Shown: positions 13,841-27,454 of the stretch, piece after piece
How the letters are laid out: the number at the start of each line of letters is the position of its first letter
Numbering within the stretch: the stretch's first letter is position 1
From: Owenia fusiformis
Taxonomy: Eukaryota; Annelida; Polychaeta; Sabellida; Oweniidae
Length of the DNA stretch: 64,000 nt
Assembly: GCA_903813345.2 (NCBI GenBank)
Contig: CAIIXF020000008.1
Coordinates: 15,858,822-15,922,821 of the forward strand
Reading direction: 5' to 3'
The notes under the pieces: generated by a model
Database searches by the model: none
Told to the model about the DNA's origin: nothing
The model's input: only the letters and a program-made list of their open reading frames with translations
Program-made: the position numbers and the translations under genes

Positions 13841-16466
13841 TGTGAATTGTGTCATGTGCAATATATCAAGTCGAAAACAATGTATTTCACAAGGATGATT
13901 ATTTTAGATCATTTATAACATTCCATTTACTTATCTAAAAACAACACATTGAATTCATTATTTATTTATAAGATACCATTATATTTTAAGGAATAATCAG
14001 ATAATGTATTGATTTAATTGCGTTTACCTATAGGCAATCAAGCGTATCCCGAATCAGTAGTATAGAATGGGAAAACTAAATTCATAGTCACTGTATAAAC
14101 AAGTATATAGACGTATGTACATTATGTAAAATACTGTAAATACAAATTTATTTATTCGGTGCAGATCAAATATAAGCACTGAATAATTTTATGTATATAT
14201 GATGTTATGTACAATTTTACATCATGATATGTATATTAAAAGTGTATATATATCTACATTATACAGAACAACACGATTAATAGTTAACATATGACCATGA
14301 CATTCTATTCAACTAATATATATTTTAAAAATATAATAGTACAAGCTGTTGATAGGAAATGAGATATGTTCATACTTTGACATTTCCATATTTCATTCAA
14401 AATGTATTGTTATTATGTACATATTTTCTTAAGTAAAAAGACAGAACTCATGCCGAAGCATTGCACTTTGTTTGCAGTACTTACAAAAGTTTGGCAACTT
14501 GGATTCCCATTTTAGACAACGTGTCAAAGTCTGGTTAAGCTTGTTGATTTCAACAAATTCATTACATTTGTCATACATTTTCATCAACTTAAACATGCTT
14601 TTGCATGCCATCATATGAAGAATTCAGGTTGCCCAACTTAAACTTGTTAACACCTGTTCCTCCCCTCTAGTTAGATTGGCCGATGAAACAAACTCTTTTG
14701 GAGTTGTCGAGTTCTAGAACACTGAACACGGTGGCGCTGTGTCCGGAACCATAAGGTCGTGATTTCGAGACGTGTACGCCCTTTGCGTTTATTCATTTAG
14801 GAGAGTGTGTATCATGTACGTTTTCAGTGCTTACATTAAACTCTATGGAAATTGAACAATTTTAGAACAAGATAACATATTATTCATGCAGTGCAATCAA
14901 ACAATTATCCAATTATGGAGAACATGTTTATATTATTGTAAATTTACCATTAATGGCGAAACCGCATTTAATGTAGTCTTATATTGAAACAGTTGCAGTA
15001 TATAAAGTACGTTATTGTTATTGCGCATGGAGAAATACAAATCTTAGATTAATACATGCGCCAGGAATATTGGTTTAATTAAGCATGAATAAAATCTTGA
15101 AATACATATTTATGTTATTAAAATAAGACTTTGTTTTTTGTTCAGTGTTTATATCAAGGATAGACTACATGACGACTTCATATCCGGACTATCCTGATAT
15201 TTATATAATTCATTCAGGATTGTATCGTATACGTAGTTATACAATAAATGCCTTTAAATCATACAAGGAAGAATATGGCTTGTTCTAGTAGTGCAGTACA
15301 GTATAAACCCTACCACGTTTTCACGTTAGGAGCCATCAGGTATCCCGATTATATTTTAATACAAGATATTTTAATATTTCAAGATACTGCAACGACAACC
15401 ATATGAGAAAGCACCAGTAGCGATAGCAAAAATAGTTATATATTATATGTCCATGACTCAGTTATAACGTACCTAACATGACTCGTACGTTTCATATACG
15501 GAAAACGTAATTAACCGTAATCCGATTTAGAAACAATATACATCTCATCAAGTTTCTAAGCTCTTCCATTTAATATTATTAGTATTCATTTCACAAATAT
15601 ATATGCAGAGAGAAAATATAAAGATAGCACTCATACCCACCCCTTTAAAAGAACAAATAAACACGTACGGCACGAAAATACATTAGGATACAAATTCATT
15701 CACCCATGAATAATTGATCAGTCTATATAAGCAGTGACAGAACATAAACACTACCCTATTATAAATGAAGTAAATGTAACCATCCCATCTGAGTATGACT
15801 TAATGCCATCTTTTGTAATGCATTAGCTAAGGTGTGCATTCTGAATAATATATAGTTGGATAACAAATAAATTTTTTTGGTCTGTTGAGTGCTTGTAAAA
15901 GATTGGCTCTGATGAATAAATGCATCTTCAATTTTTGATTCATAAGGTTTCAGTTGTTTCGATTTCAACTTTTATAGCCATATTGGAAGTCGAACAGCAT
16001 CGCCATCTTTCATTAACTTTTGTAAAAACTTGATATATAAAAACTTGACGGATCCAAAATATTTTTTGACAATTTATTGTAAGCTTTTATGTGGCCCGTT
16101 TGAGTTGTTTTTGATGTCTGATTAAAGATAACGTACTTATCAATCTATTGGAAATATTACGAATTTCAAAAGTAAGTCTTTAATTTTTCCAAAAAATGTT
16201 GAAAGTACGCATAGTGAGCCTTTAAGGTTTTCTTAGCATTAGAAACAATTTTCATGAGAGCCTCAGAAATACAACACAATACCACCATCAATTTAGAAGC
16301 AAAAGAACACAAAAGGTGTCTGTATCGTAGTCATTTGTTAAGCTTGCCCTCTTTTTTTGTATAAATGTGATTTTTCTGAATTGAAAATTATTCGTTATAT
16401 TTGTTTAAAAGATGGTGAAAGTGTTTAGGAACTGAATATGTATCCTTGTTAAGATAAAAAAAAAAC

Positions 16467-16540
16467 AGTTCGCCACGGACAAAACTGTTTAGTGGCACGT
16501 AAACATACATTTGAGCGTCTTTTGTCTTTGAGTGTCACTG
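16467..16540 (-). pseudogene. Fragment resembling exon 4 of the MFSD4-like gene
   Basis: Plus-strand CGCCACGGACAAAACTG, GGCACGTAAACATACATTTG and TGTGTATATATAT closely match 18651-18710 inside exon 4 (TGCCACGGACAAAACTG, GGCACGTAAACATATACATT). The match spans about 70 bases with indels, same orientation, about 2.2 kb downstream of the real exon. Confidence 0.65.
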
Positions 16541-16984
16541 TGTATATATATAAAAAAATACAGAATAGGTAAGAGCCCTGAGAATAGGCTTAGCTAGACT
16601 GTTCATAAGTGTACACAGAAGTCACAATCACATCCAAGAAAGATGTTGTTGTTTTTAAGCACCTCCTCCCGACTGCCTCTGGCTAGACCATTTAGTTTTA
16701 ATATGTTTTATTGTAAATACACCTGATGTCTATGCAGCAAGGGTCATACTAGAAATATATATAGATATATGGTAGCAAACAACAACATAATCAAAGCCTC
16801 CAGATATCATTTGCTAAGTGCATGATCGATGGGGACAAATGTGATACTGCCCGTTTCATGTTTTAATATGCACGTAAAACCAATAGAGATCAAAATCTGA
16901 GTTTCAATGAAAAAAATACTAGTCGTTTTGTTCCAATGAGGTTCGGAAAGATGTTTCATTTCACTCTGGAAACATTATACCAAG

Positions 16985-17190
16985 AATAAACAAGTGTTTG
17001 ATATGTTTTCTAAAACAATATAGATGAAAGTATATTTATATATTTCAAATTATATTGTTACCATTCAAAAGATGATCATTAAATTGAGGATGTGTTAAAT
17101 TTTTAGATTTTTTATGACTGGTTTAAGAGAAACGCGTGTTCAAAAGTTCATCATATCGATACCACTCCTTTATGTTTTGCAAAATATTAT
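16985..17190. repeat. Dispersed repeat, copy 1 (partner at 38250-38445)
   Basis: CAAGTGTTTGATATGTTTTC, TAAAACAATATAGATGAAAG, TTCAAATTATATTGTTACCA and TATCGATACCACTCCTTT are shared in order with the partner at roughly 90% identity by eye. Confidence 0.8.
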
Positions 17191-17860
17191 TTTTCTCTTA
17201 TACTCAGCGTACTTCGTATACATGTAGCTACGCCAATGCCACTGCTAACATCATTGTATCTCACACTTCAACGTCTACAGCATCCACTTTTGGTAAAAAC
17301 ACTTGAAACATTTACCTTTAATCGTGCTTCATCTAGCATTCCTCTAGAATTGGCAAATGAAGACAATCATTTGGTAATGCTGTTGCACACTACACAATAT
17401 ATGATTGTACCAATCTTCAGAAATAAATATATCTCTCAGTTCTTTAAAACATTTTGATTTAAAAATGTAAAAAAGTATTCTCCGAAAAAAATAATCTGTT
17501 TATCACATAAAATATATTATCACAGCACTTAACATATTTGAAATACAGAGTGATTATTTCGTGAACATCTGAATAGTTTTTTTTATTGATAAAACATGAC
17601 ATATTTTAAATACAAAACAATTCATAACTGTCTTGATAATGAAATTACATAATATTTATGTCGACAAATACGTGCTACCAGTTGAGCAACATTGTCTCCA
17701 ATGCCATTATTGCCTATTGAGATGAAATATCATATAGCCCATCCGGGTTCTTTAACATTATCACGTAGTCCATCCAGGAATTAATTTCAACAATATCACA
17801 TAGCAAATCCGGGATTTTCAATGTGTTATATTCAATTATCAACTGATCATGTTACGTGAT

Positions 17861-17945
17861 CTAAACAACCAGAGTCCATAATTCTATTTTGAGATGTGAT
17901 AAATTGATATATCAACTGATCATGTGACGTGATCTGACCAATCAT
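17861..17945. repeat. Short direct duplication 3' of the MFSD4-like gene
   Basis: ATCAACTGATCATGTTACGTGATCT and ATCAACTGATCATGTGACGTGATCT lie about 76 bases apart, each followed by a GAGATGTGA(C/T)AAAT(T/A) segment. Confidence 0.7.
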
Positions 17946-18200
17946 AACAGCTCATCATTTAGATTGAGATGTGACAAATAAAATACATCAAAGAATAAAT
18001 ATTTTTGTGAGTTTAAATATTCATTTGGCATATATTTTCGACCAAATGCTTTACTTTGGAAAATAACATATTTTCCCTTTTAGTTTTCTTTTCGTGAATT
18101 GCAGTTCGGAAATCACAAAATAAAATTTGAAAATAGCACCATAGTGTCCAATGAATTTATCGCAGGTTTCTCGGATGATACACACATAAGAAATAAGAAT

Positions 18201-18206
18201 TTTATT
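18201..18206 (-). other. Candidate polyadenylation signal of the MFSD4-like gene
   Basis: TTTATT on the plus strand gives AATAAA on the coding strand, about 100 bases after the stop codon at 18308. Confidence 0.5.
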
Positions 18207-18307
18207 TTGAAATGTGGTTTAAATCCTGGGAAACAGATTAAACGCTTCATATTTCACATGTGTTGGATTTAGTTTTTACCAAAAATTAAGGTTTTATCAA
18301 AATATTG

Positions 18308-21300
18308 TTACTGTAGTACATCCTCATTTTCTTCCGTACCCTCTGACAATAACGGCACTTCATCATTTTCTACAAGTTCATCAAGTTCAACAGGTTCTAG
18401 ATTATTCTTAAATTTTTCTCCTTTGTATGAGCCGGCTATCTGCATTAAAATTACAACAACACACCATGTCACATTCCCACCAAGTTGTAATCTTAACAAT
18501 GCTATGTGCCCTCCATATACCATGACGTAGCCTGCTGCCCACGTAGCGACCATTGATGAAATGGAACATGATACGTGCATTCCCATATATGTCATTGATG
18601 TAAAGTCTATATATCTAAGTCCCCATGTTATACCACTGGCCCAATTTGCCACGGACAAAACTGCGTATAGGCACGTAAACATATACATTTGAGTATGTGT
18701 ATATATGTCAAAGAAATTGAAATACAAAGTTATCCCTAATTGTCCAAAGACTTGAACAGGAAGCAGAATTTGAATGGGAGCATAATGTGCTAATACGCCC
18801 CAAATTATACCACAAACTATAAAAACTACCTTTTGCGACATTATCAGTAGAGAAGCCTCTGATTTAGTGAAACCAAGTGTGTCAACTGAATATGCCATGA
18901 TAAAATTTCCGAATGGAGTAGCTGTGAAGCATAAAGTGAAGTAATACAGACATATGAGCAGGAATAGTATACCTCCGAATGCATTACTTCCTTGACCACA
19001 ACGTTTAAAGGAAAATATTTGACGCAATGGTACTGGCTTATCTTCATCATGGCCACGCTTGTGGTTGTCCAGATGCGCGGATTTTGCATAATACTTTTCA
19101 CCGGATGTCCTGTCTTTGTAATAAAACCCACATACTGCAATAATGGGAAAAATTGTAAACACTGTCAATATCAGGTATGGGTACTCTATAGCTGTCCATA
19201 TTTCCTCATCCATCGTGTTATTTGATGTATTGTTTCCTGTCATGTTTACGCCTGCATATAGTGAACAGTTTGTGAGATTCATACTTGTCAAGGTTGCATT
19301 CATAGTGTTAATCACCGGCAGACTTAAATTGTGATTTACAATAGTTACATTATTGTCTTGCGTTCCTAGTAAACAATCTTGGACGATTACACTTGAGTTT
19401 GTTATTGCTGAAGATGCATTCGCGAGTCCCTCTGTTGGAATAATGTCTCCCTCGCTTTTCAAGTAAAATGGCCGACAGAGTAAAGGAGCAACAAGTTCCC
19501 CAACTGTCCAAACAGTTGACATCGCATGACGAGGACCCGCTACGCGTTCTCCCCACAATCTATCAAACATGTTGTTCATACCTGTATTGAGAAATTAGAA
19601 TGAAGGGTAAGATTTTGAAAAAAAAACAAAAAGAAAGGTAAGTAAACAAATACAAACTTTTTAACAATGATAATTGTATGTAACATAGTAAATCAGTATC
19701 AAATACAGAATATCAATTATGCACGATAATTTTAATGGATTTATTATCAAAACCCAATAAGTGATAAAACATCAACAACATTTCTGGTAGAATTTCTATT
19801 TTATTTTAAAGATGCAACAATTAGTGCAGAGAGGCCATTCAACGATCATGGACCAGTGTCAAAATATTTCTAAGTTTGGATATTTCATCAAGACTAATAT
19901 ATTTTTATTATCTCCAAAGAAACCCCCTGGATGTACATATTTCAGCTGATATTCCTCTTGATACGTGGTGGATCTCAAAAATCTATAAGTGGGACTCCCT
20001 TTATAGAAGCCTGAACTGAATTTACACTTCTTAATGCTGATTGATAGTTTATCCATACATTTTAAGAAAATAGGTATGTTAAAGACGATGTTAAGCCAAA
20101 TGTTGCCCTGATAACTCAGAAAAAGTAACATTTTTCACATTTTCTCTCTACAGGCTTTGTCGCCCATTTAATGATACTGTATCTGCAACTGTATCGGTGT
20201 GTGAAAATAATCACATGATACCATAAATTGTGACTGATCAGATCAGTGATTTAATGTGCTTCTTTCTTTTATGCTAACATTAAAACCATCGTTATAGGTT
20301 TTATGTACAAAAAAGAACATTGTGTTTAATGGCTCACACTTAAAGGTCACATTGTAATTACCAACAGTTTTTAGTGATTATATATTTTGTTAATATCAAA
20401 ACGTCAGCCTACCATTAGAAAAGAATCCTGAGAAAAAACCCTCTGAGAAGGTGAGTACCCCAAGTACCCATAGATGGCGCACCCAAGGTCTAATAGCAAC
20501 GGTGAACACTTGTAGACTGCAGAATACTATGATATGAAGATCACGAGCTCTAACCCATCTGGAAGAAATGTGAAAACATGTATTCCGAGATGTTCTGCTT
20601 CTATTATCAAGAACGATTAATTTGAACCCAACTTTTATCAAATGGTGAAAGATCAAAAGTAAACATAATATATTCATCTTTGTCGAGACTTTGAATTTAA
20701 GTTTTTATGTATTTGCATAATTTTGTTTAACAATATTTAACATACAAGAAGGCCTGGGTAAGAATTACAGTATTGGCCTCCCTTATATCAAAACAAATTG
20801 AACACAAAGGGTGGGCCAAAAATCACCCCTAGCCAATATTCCTGATAGATATTTGCTTTTTTACAAAAACACCAAAAATGATATATACAATAGAAAAATT
20901 TTGAAAGTTTTAACTTAACAGTATTTGATAGAATAATGAGCTATTGTTCGCAAAATCTATGGAAATTGAGAAGGTGTTTCCCCCCCCCCATGTCATATAA
21001 TTGGTTATATCTCGAGCAAGGGTTGTTAAAAATATTATATAAATCATTTTGTTGCAAATTATTTTATCTTTAAAATGATACTTCATAGTTGGTTAAAAAG
21101 TTAATATTTATCAGAAATATTGGTGTTTTTTACCCCTATCATACGAAATGTCACATAATAGGTTATATTTCAAGTCAGGGTTGCTGCTCATTTTGTTGCA
21201 AATTAAATTATCTTTAAAATGATATATCATTTTCGGTGTATAAATAATAAATAAATAATTACTTATCAGAAAAGCTGGTTGGAGGTGTTTTTTTGGCACA

Positions 21301-22321
21301 CCCTGTATATATTGGTTTCAGATATGTGGCATATTCTAAAAAGGTTTCAATGACATAGAATGTGATGATAATGACAATGATGCCACTATCAACAGGTGCT
21401 AGCTGTTCAACCCAAGGTCGAAGTCTAGCCTGTCAAGCAGTTGCCTGATCTAAAGTAACTAAATACTGTAGTATATAATTGTGAAGTATAAATAAGTGTG
21501 ATAAAAAGGACAAATTCAATCAAATGATTTTTTAAAATTCTCTCTACTTTGATATTTTGATTCAAAGGGCCGTCAAAGTCATGTGACTGCTTTCCAGCAT
21601 GAGACCATGTTTAATGATTTGATGAAATATGTTTTGTTCGGTGGGATTTGCTACTCCGGGGAGTTGTTGCTGTCTAATTTTAGTGCTTTAAATACCATAG
21701 TAATATATACCTGTCAGCAACGACTCCACCAACAGGATGCCCAAAGAGGGCGCCTATACTTCCTGCTGCCATTGCCCTAGACAGTTCTTCATAATCCACG
21801 TCTACTCGCATCCTTATGTCTGGTAAAGTTGTTGTTACTAAGCTGGAAAAACCACCCTGAAATTGTTGCAAAATATATAATCAAGGTCTAAATCTGGATA
21901 AATGAGGAGTTGATAACTAGGCTGAATATGTTACTTCAGTTGGAATCACGAAGGTGAAAGATGAAAACATAATTGGAATTAATTAAATACACGATGTTTC
22001 TCAAATTAACCGTCATGCAGCAATCAATTTATGTTACTGTGCATCCTCATTTATATTTAATATCATAATGCTATTGTTTACCCAAAGCAGCCATGTAAAT
22101 CCAAGAGCAAACGTTTTTCCAATTACATATTTCCTAGCATATTTCCAACGAGTGTCTGAATCTTCAGCTTCTTTGGATGTTCCAGCACTATCTACTTCAC
22201 ACATCTCGTCTTGCATCGTGCTGGTTGTTGTCGCATCACCCCTATCCATGATATCGATGTCGTCATTCACCAACAACACCCTGTCCGCATAACGTTCACG
22301 TCTTATCATCATCTCACCCAT
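18308..22321 (-). CDS. MFSD4B: MFSD4/NaGLT1-like major facilitator sugar transporter, four exons
   Basis: This is a multi-pass membrane transporter of the major facilitator superfamily, closest by motif to MFSD4 / sodium-dependent glucose transporter 1. Exons on the minus strand: 22321-22082, 21856-21711, 20516-20413 and 19581-18308. All borders are GT-AG and phases agree (0, 2, 1), giving 587 residues. Exon 1 holds an acidic N-terminus and the start of TM1 (ALGFTWLLW). Exon 2 has TTLPDI and the TM2 motif GALFGHPVGGVVAD. Exon 3 has PWVRHLWVLG and GFFSNG. Exon 4 opens with LWGERVAGPRHAM and VAPLLCRPF, then a long loop with many N-x-S/T glycosylation sites. The second half has FGNFIMAYSV and ASGITWGLRY, and the tail is acidic. 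The join of exon 2 to exon 3 leaves only about 10 residues where TM3 should be, so an exon is probably missing. The start ATG has no close upstream in-frame stop, so the N-terminus is provisional. Confidence 0.85.
20807..21305. mobile_element. Inverted-repeat element (Tc1/mariner-like ends) in an MFSD4-like intron
   Basis: The right end, read on the minus strand, begins TA/CAGGGTGTGCCAAAAAAACA. The left end has AAAGGGTGGGCCAAAAATCA in the opposite orientation. Two internal copies of TTTTGTTGCAAATTA with ATCTTTAAAATGATA occur. No transposase. It borders the candidate exon at 21302-21424. Confidence 0.65.
21302..21424 (-). other. Candidate extra exon of the MFSD4-like gene (TM3?)
   Basis: If read as 1 nt + 40 codons + 2 nt, this 123-base stretch fits the phase of both neighbouring exons. 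It would restore the MFS A-motif end as ADR and add a hydrophobic helix (SGIIVIIITFYVIETF). Against it, the acceptor (GGCTAG) has a poor pyrimidine tract. The putative donor lies at the edge of an inverted-repeat element (20807-21305), so it could not be ancestral unless the element supplied it. The stretch could instead belong to a dispersed repeat. Confidence 0.25.
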
Positions 22322-22329
22322 AATGCAGG

Positions 22330-25300
22330 TTATACTATTGGCAGCTCGGTATCACAGATTTTCTTCCAAGAGGTGCGAATTTGTTCAAACTAAACTATTT
22401 CCCTGAGCATGAACATGCCAAGTGACATGGGCTCATTTTAATATTACGTGGATGTTGTTATCAACATTAATATCCATAGCATAGGCCTACATAAATCATG
22501 ATGCTAACGTTATTGTGAAGGATACCTGAAACATAAAAATAAAAAGACATAAAACTTGAAAGCAATTTCCATGTATTTTAGAGCGTTGTGACACTTTATT
22601 GCAGCGAGTGATATACATATTCGTCGTGATTTGTATACTGTGCCTATCCTGGGGATAAATAGTCGTAAACACACGCTACTATACCTAACCCCTAGAGATG
22701 CATAAGCCATTCTGTTTGTCTAATTGTATTGTTTAGTATATTTTTGAAAGTACCTTATTAACATTTAACAGACATCCAATAAACCATTCATAAGCAGCAG
22801 ACACATAAAAATAAATAACATAAGCATTACCGTGTTTGTAGTTTAATTATATGGCTGTAATAGCCGGAATTACATATTGGTTGTGAGGATACTGACTCAA
22901 ACGGGGAATGATACTAACGTATCAGAATACATTGTAAAGCTCCATTGAGTTGGTTTCTTTATTAGTGAATAATTCAAGATCAAAATCATTATCCATTTGA
23001 GTAAGTACTATCATCCTCAGAAGCAAGCCGTTTTCTCTAAATCCGATTTTGGGGATATTTGACATTTTCTTTGTACTTGTGTTACAATCGGAATTTTATC
23101 AGTTTGCACGCGAAATATTTGGAATTCAGATTTAAATTGCTCGCTAAGTACATTTCTTATCAAAACCTTTAAGTCCGAAGTATAATCTTAAAATGTAGAT
23201 AGTTTGAAATAATCATTAATTATCTAACAATATACTAGTAAGTTACAGTGGAGAGAATTATTATACGTATGTAATTCCTTCTATTCTCAGATCTAACATT
23301 AATTTAATGAAATTAATTCAGTGACGGTATGTCCGCCATTTGTGACAACGGTATCTGACTTTACCGTTGTCAGGCTATTCCGGTGTGATAGTGATAAATC
23401 AATTACGGCATTCTCAGAAAATAAACCTCTATACAATAGAGATGCATGTACATGTATCTTTGTATCCCTACCACACCTGTCCCCTTCATCCTAGATTAAA
23501 TTAATTCCCACGGCAACAGATGTGAGAGGAAGCAAGTGGAATTCCTATATCCGTATACATGTATATGTATATATTTTGTGTATATATTTGTGTATCTTCG
23601 AGTTGTATTAAACCTATATTGTTTTGATATTGTTGGTTGCTGTGTAAACATGGAGATCTGTAGCCAATGGACCAGCCATATGTGCACGGCATTCTGCAGT
23701 GCATAATACATAGAATGATACGGGGTACCTTGATTTTATAACCAATACCTTCACATACCTGTATGTGTATTCTCCTGGTATTGCCTTGTCCTGACCTTGG
23801 TTGTAAATCACAATAGTAGTCTAGCATTACGTGGATCAATATGTGATAGAGCCATTATATTGGTTCATACGTCTCCTTTAAAGATGTTATTCGTGCGAGT
23901 CCATCTGAATCGATTGTAATAGCAGACGTTTACTTCAATTATGGTACATGAAAAATACCACCTTGAATACGTGTTGACAATCGTAGGAAATCACAGATAT
24001 AATCCTTCCTTCTGGAGTATGGTTATTAGCAAGGGCCGGATGGTCTAGTACTTACATGTATATCGTGTATACAGTGAAAATCTGTGTCAGTTTAATAATA
24101 TTAATCAGGTCGAACGAGGTAATATCATCACCTAAGTATACACGCACTTCTTTTTTTTATTTTATCTATATGTCACTTCGGTTTTAAGTGCCTGTAAAGA
24201 AATTTCAATGTCTATGAGCTTTTTTATTCATATCAGTTGTATATCCGAAGAGAGAGAGAGAGAGAACAGTCTATAACCATACGCCAATTTTGCTACCAAA
24301 AAACACATTAGAGCTTCTGACAAGGTTTACAAATTAGTGTCAACAGTCTGTCACCAAGTGATATGCTTAGATAGATTCATTGGTCTTGTAGTGGTCTAGT
24401 TCTGCTGTAACATGGTAATGGGATACTCTATATACTCAGCTTTAGGTCAACTTGTATGCTTTTTATCCTACTGGCTAAACGCTAGTTTACTTGTACACTG
24501 TGCTGGAAGGCTCAGTGCAGAGCATCCAATACAGAGTATGTATACGGAAAACTTAATTCTACACTCCGATTTGAATGCAACTTACTTTGATATTTTGCTT
24601 TGATGATACTTCAACTGTATTACTTATGATATGCGAATTGTATTGAGAATATTAATCTATTTACTGATAACTAACTCACTATTAACCCACTCAGCCTTAC
24701 TTACTGCGAAAGCTATGTGGATTTTGATATAATAGCCATAAGTTTCAAAATCTAACATGGCTCTCGAAGTGAGTCAACTCAGCCATCATCATTTCATGCT
24801 TATAGTATAACATGTATAATCCTATGAAAATATGTACCATTTCATTGTTTTATTTCCTCAGAAAAACCAAAAAATAAGAAATAAAAAGATCATTTTGCAA
24901 TAATATATGATCTCCTAATGAAGTATGTGGCCTCTAAATATTTTGATGCTTCTCTGCCAGAGTATTTTCAAAAAGATTAACATAGCTGAAATTCTTTTCT
25001 TATTTTTGGGGTTCTACTGACGAAATAAAACAGTGAAATGGGCTGTAGTGGAATCAAACCACATTTCTTTATTTTGTGATTAAACATATATATTATATGG
25101 ACAAACCTTTACAAAAGTAGAATTTCTCATCCAGTATTGTGATAATATAAGTTTTCATCCATTATTTTGTCATCAATGGGAAAAAATAATTGATGAAGAA
25201 TCATTTTTTGAGCAAAATGAGAAAGGGCCCTCCATTTTCTCATACATAATGCTAGTGTGGTTTGAATAAGTGTGCACATCAAAATAATTCATTGTTGACT

Positions 25301-27040
25301 TTGAATTAATTAATATAACATATAATGCTCAATATCAAATATACAGAAGTAGAATACATTTCATCTTGAGCTTGAAATTCTTGATGAAAAATCATTTTTG
25401 GTGCAAGATGAGAAAGGCCCATGCGTTTTCTCAGGCACAAAGCTTCTTAGAACATCTGTAGAATAAATGTAATGTATAATACACAAAAGTGAGAGCATAT
25501 GAAACTACATGGGACTGACATACTTCACAACAAACTAAATTCAAGCTCTTCAAGGGTAGTAACTTAGCAATGACTTATTTATAAATAAGTGCTCAATTAC
25601 AGAACTATAATACATATCTTGAAACTCCCTTCTTATGAAAAATATCATTTAGCAAGTTGAGAAAGGTCAATGCTTTTTCTGAGGTAATGTTTGTTGACAT
25701 AAGTGCACTATGTGTGTGCATCAAAATTAAATTTATCGTTGACCTTGAATTAATTTTTTAATATATTTACAAAATAAATGTATTGAAATTATGACATGCA
25801 TAAATACATGTAAAATTTTTTGTTAATATTATCCCAGTATTTAAAAATGAACTTCAAAACTGCTATCAGAGATATAAGTTAAGTAATTGTCCCCACCCAT
25901 ATTAAGGATGTCATTTCCAAATTGTTTGATTTCTCGTAAAACATTGTATGTTTTATAACTTTTGATATCCTCAACAGTGATAATCCCCCTCCCCACCCAA
26001 TGCAGCATGGTGATGGTATATTGCACAATCTACGAAAAGGGGAGCCTCATTTGATCAGAATGATTATTGTATTAACCAATGCAACAAATAATATAAACAA
26101 TCTTGAAAATTACCTTTCTTTTCTGTTTTCTGGGATTTTTTAACTTTCTACTTGAGGAATACTTTAAGCGCATGCTTAGCATATTAAAAAGTTTTGACAT
26201 TTTGCCCTTGCAGATCATATCAATTCAGAAATATATGTTTGAAAGTAATGGTTCGTCCCTATCATATGGTACTTTCACTATCTGTTCACTGATAGTAGTT
26301 TGGAGCACACACAAATATGAAATTAATAACAAAATATTTTTATGTTTTAACTTCACTTAAAACTCACATGTTTTGTTAACAGCTACATTGTGTAAATTAC
26401 TATTACTACCATCAACAGAATTCCAGAAAGAAACTCATTGAATCAACAGATCAATTGCAAAATGCTTGAATATTCCAACTGTTTTAATTTTCAATGTCCT
26501 CTTTATTAATGAACATAAACAGGGCTTTTCTAATTCTGTATTATTTTCTGTATTTGAATATCAATCTGAAATACTTTGTTGAGTTTCAACACATGAACTA
26601 AACTGTACTTTTTAACTTTTAAAACTTGATAGTCAACCAATATAAAACTAACCTAATTATCTATTAGATCTGAGGACATTGTGATAGTGTTTTCCAGTGA
26701 ATTCTTAAAAGCAAGACTGAAAAGTGAAATGTGATCTTGTTCTATTTTGGCTCAAGGCAACCCTAAGACTGCATCTGGCAAATAAATCGCAGGCATATCA
26801 ACAAAGTGACACTATGTTGACACATAAGCTTGATAATCACCCGCTCAGTTTAGGGCGCTTTTTGGGCGTAAGTTTGTAGACTGAGAACTAGAGAGTGCTG
26901 GGAAATAAATTAGACATAGTTTTTTCTTTACATGATAGATCATATTTTGGGATATCTGGGGTTTGTTTTCCTTATGAATGGTTAAAATCGGTAAAAAATG
27001 TCGTCTTTATCAAGTTTATTCCATTCTATTTTATCTAAGT
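22330..27040. other. Intergenic stretch, nothing supported except a degenerate repeat
   Basis: It should hold the promoter of the MFSD4-like gene near its right-to-left start at 22321, but no core element is obvious. A short (GA)n tract is at 24249-24264. Confidence 0.5.
25130..25790. repeat. Degenerate tandem repeat, about three copies
   Basis: A phrase GATGAAAAATCATTTTTGGTG then GAGAAAGG(G)CC and TTTTCTCA occurs near 25193, 25382 and 25637. The first and third copies are followed by GTGCACATCAAAATAA or GTGTGCATCAAAATTAA and by TTGACTTTGAATTAATT or TTGACCTTGAATTAATT. Spacing about 190-255 bases. Confidence 0.55.
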
Positions 27041-27041
27041 A

Positions 27042-27454
27042 TTAAGGTTCAGCTGGAAACTAACATTTTGGTAAAAATTTGCTATACCTGCACATGTTAT
27101 TTTCTGGTACAAAATTAAGTATGAAGGCACGTGTGTATTTCCTTGCTTTTTTTCAGGAAAGTATCATTACACTGTCTACTTTTAGTAAACCTGGAAACAG
27201 GTCAATGGTAGCTCCTGTGTTGTCTGGAAACTTTGAAAGAAAATTTGGAAAAATAGAAAGTGTGAAATATCAGAATTTCCTTGAGTTCCAATTGAACTCC
27301 TACTAGATATTCTTAAAGAAGACAATGTAATGATACTTTCCTGAAAAAAGCAAGGCAATTGACACATGTCTTCATATTTTATTTTGTACCAGAAAATAAC
27401 ATGTGCTGGTATAGCAATGTTTTACCAAAATGTTACTTTCCAGATGTACCTTAA
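27042..27454. mobile_element. Short TTAA-flanked inverted-repeat element, relative of the 30.7-34.4 kb element
   Basis: TTAA ends at 27042-27045 and 27451-27454 flank inverted arms of about 140 bases beginning GGTTCAGCTGGAAACTAACA. The centre (about 27185-27300) encodes RSMVAPVLSGNFERKFGKIE, closely matching the start of the frame at 31837-30968 (RSMVALVLSENVKRKFGKI). This looks like an internal-deletion derivative of the larger element. Confidence 0.7.

Larger units (their letters stand above)
11600..18200. other. Intergenic stretch with repeats only
   Basis: AT-rich. Apart from the dispersed repeats and the gene fragment listed separately, I see no coding exon, RNA gene or clear promoter. 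The KCNK and MFSD4-like genes converge on it. Confidence 0.55.

Noticed and set aside
18844-19556. Several overlapping open frames on both strands
   Set aside because: They are alternative frames of exon 4 of the transporter, whose own frame shows family motifs and membrane helices.
25841-26026. Minus-strand 61-codon frame
   Set aside because: No motif, no splice border or homology that I recognise.
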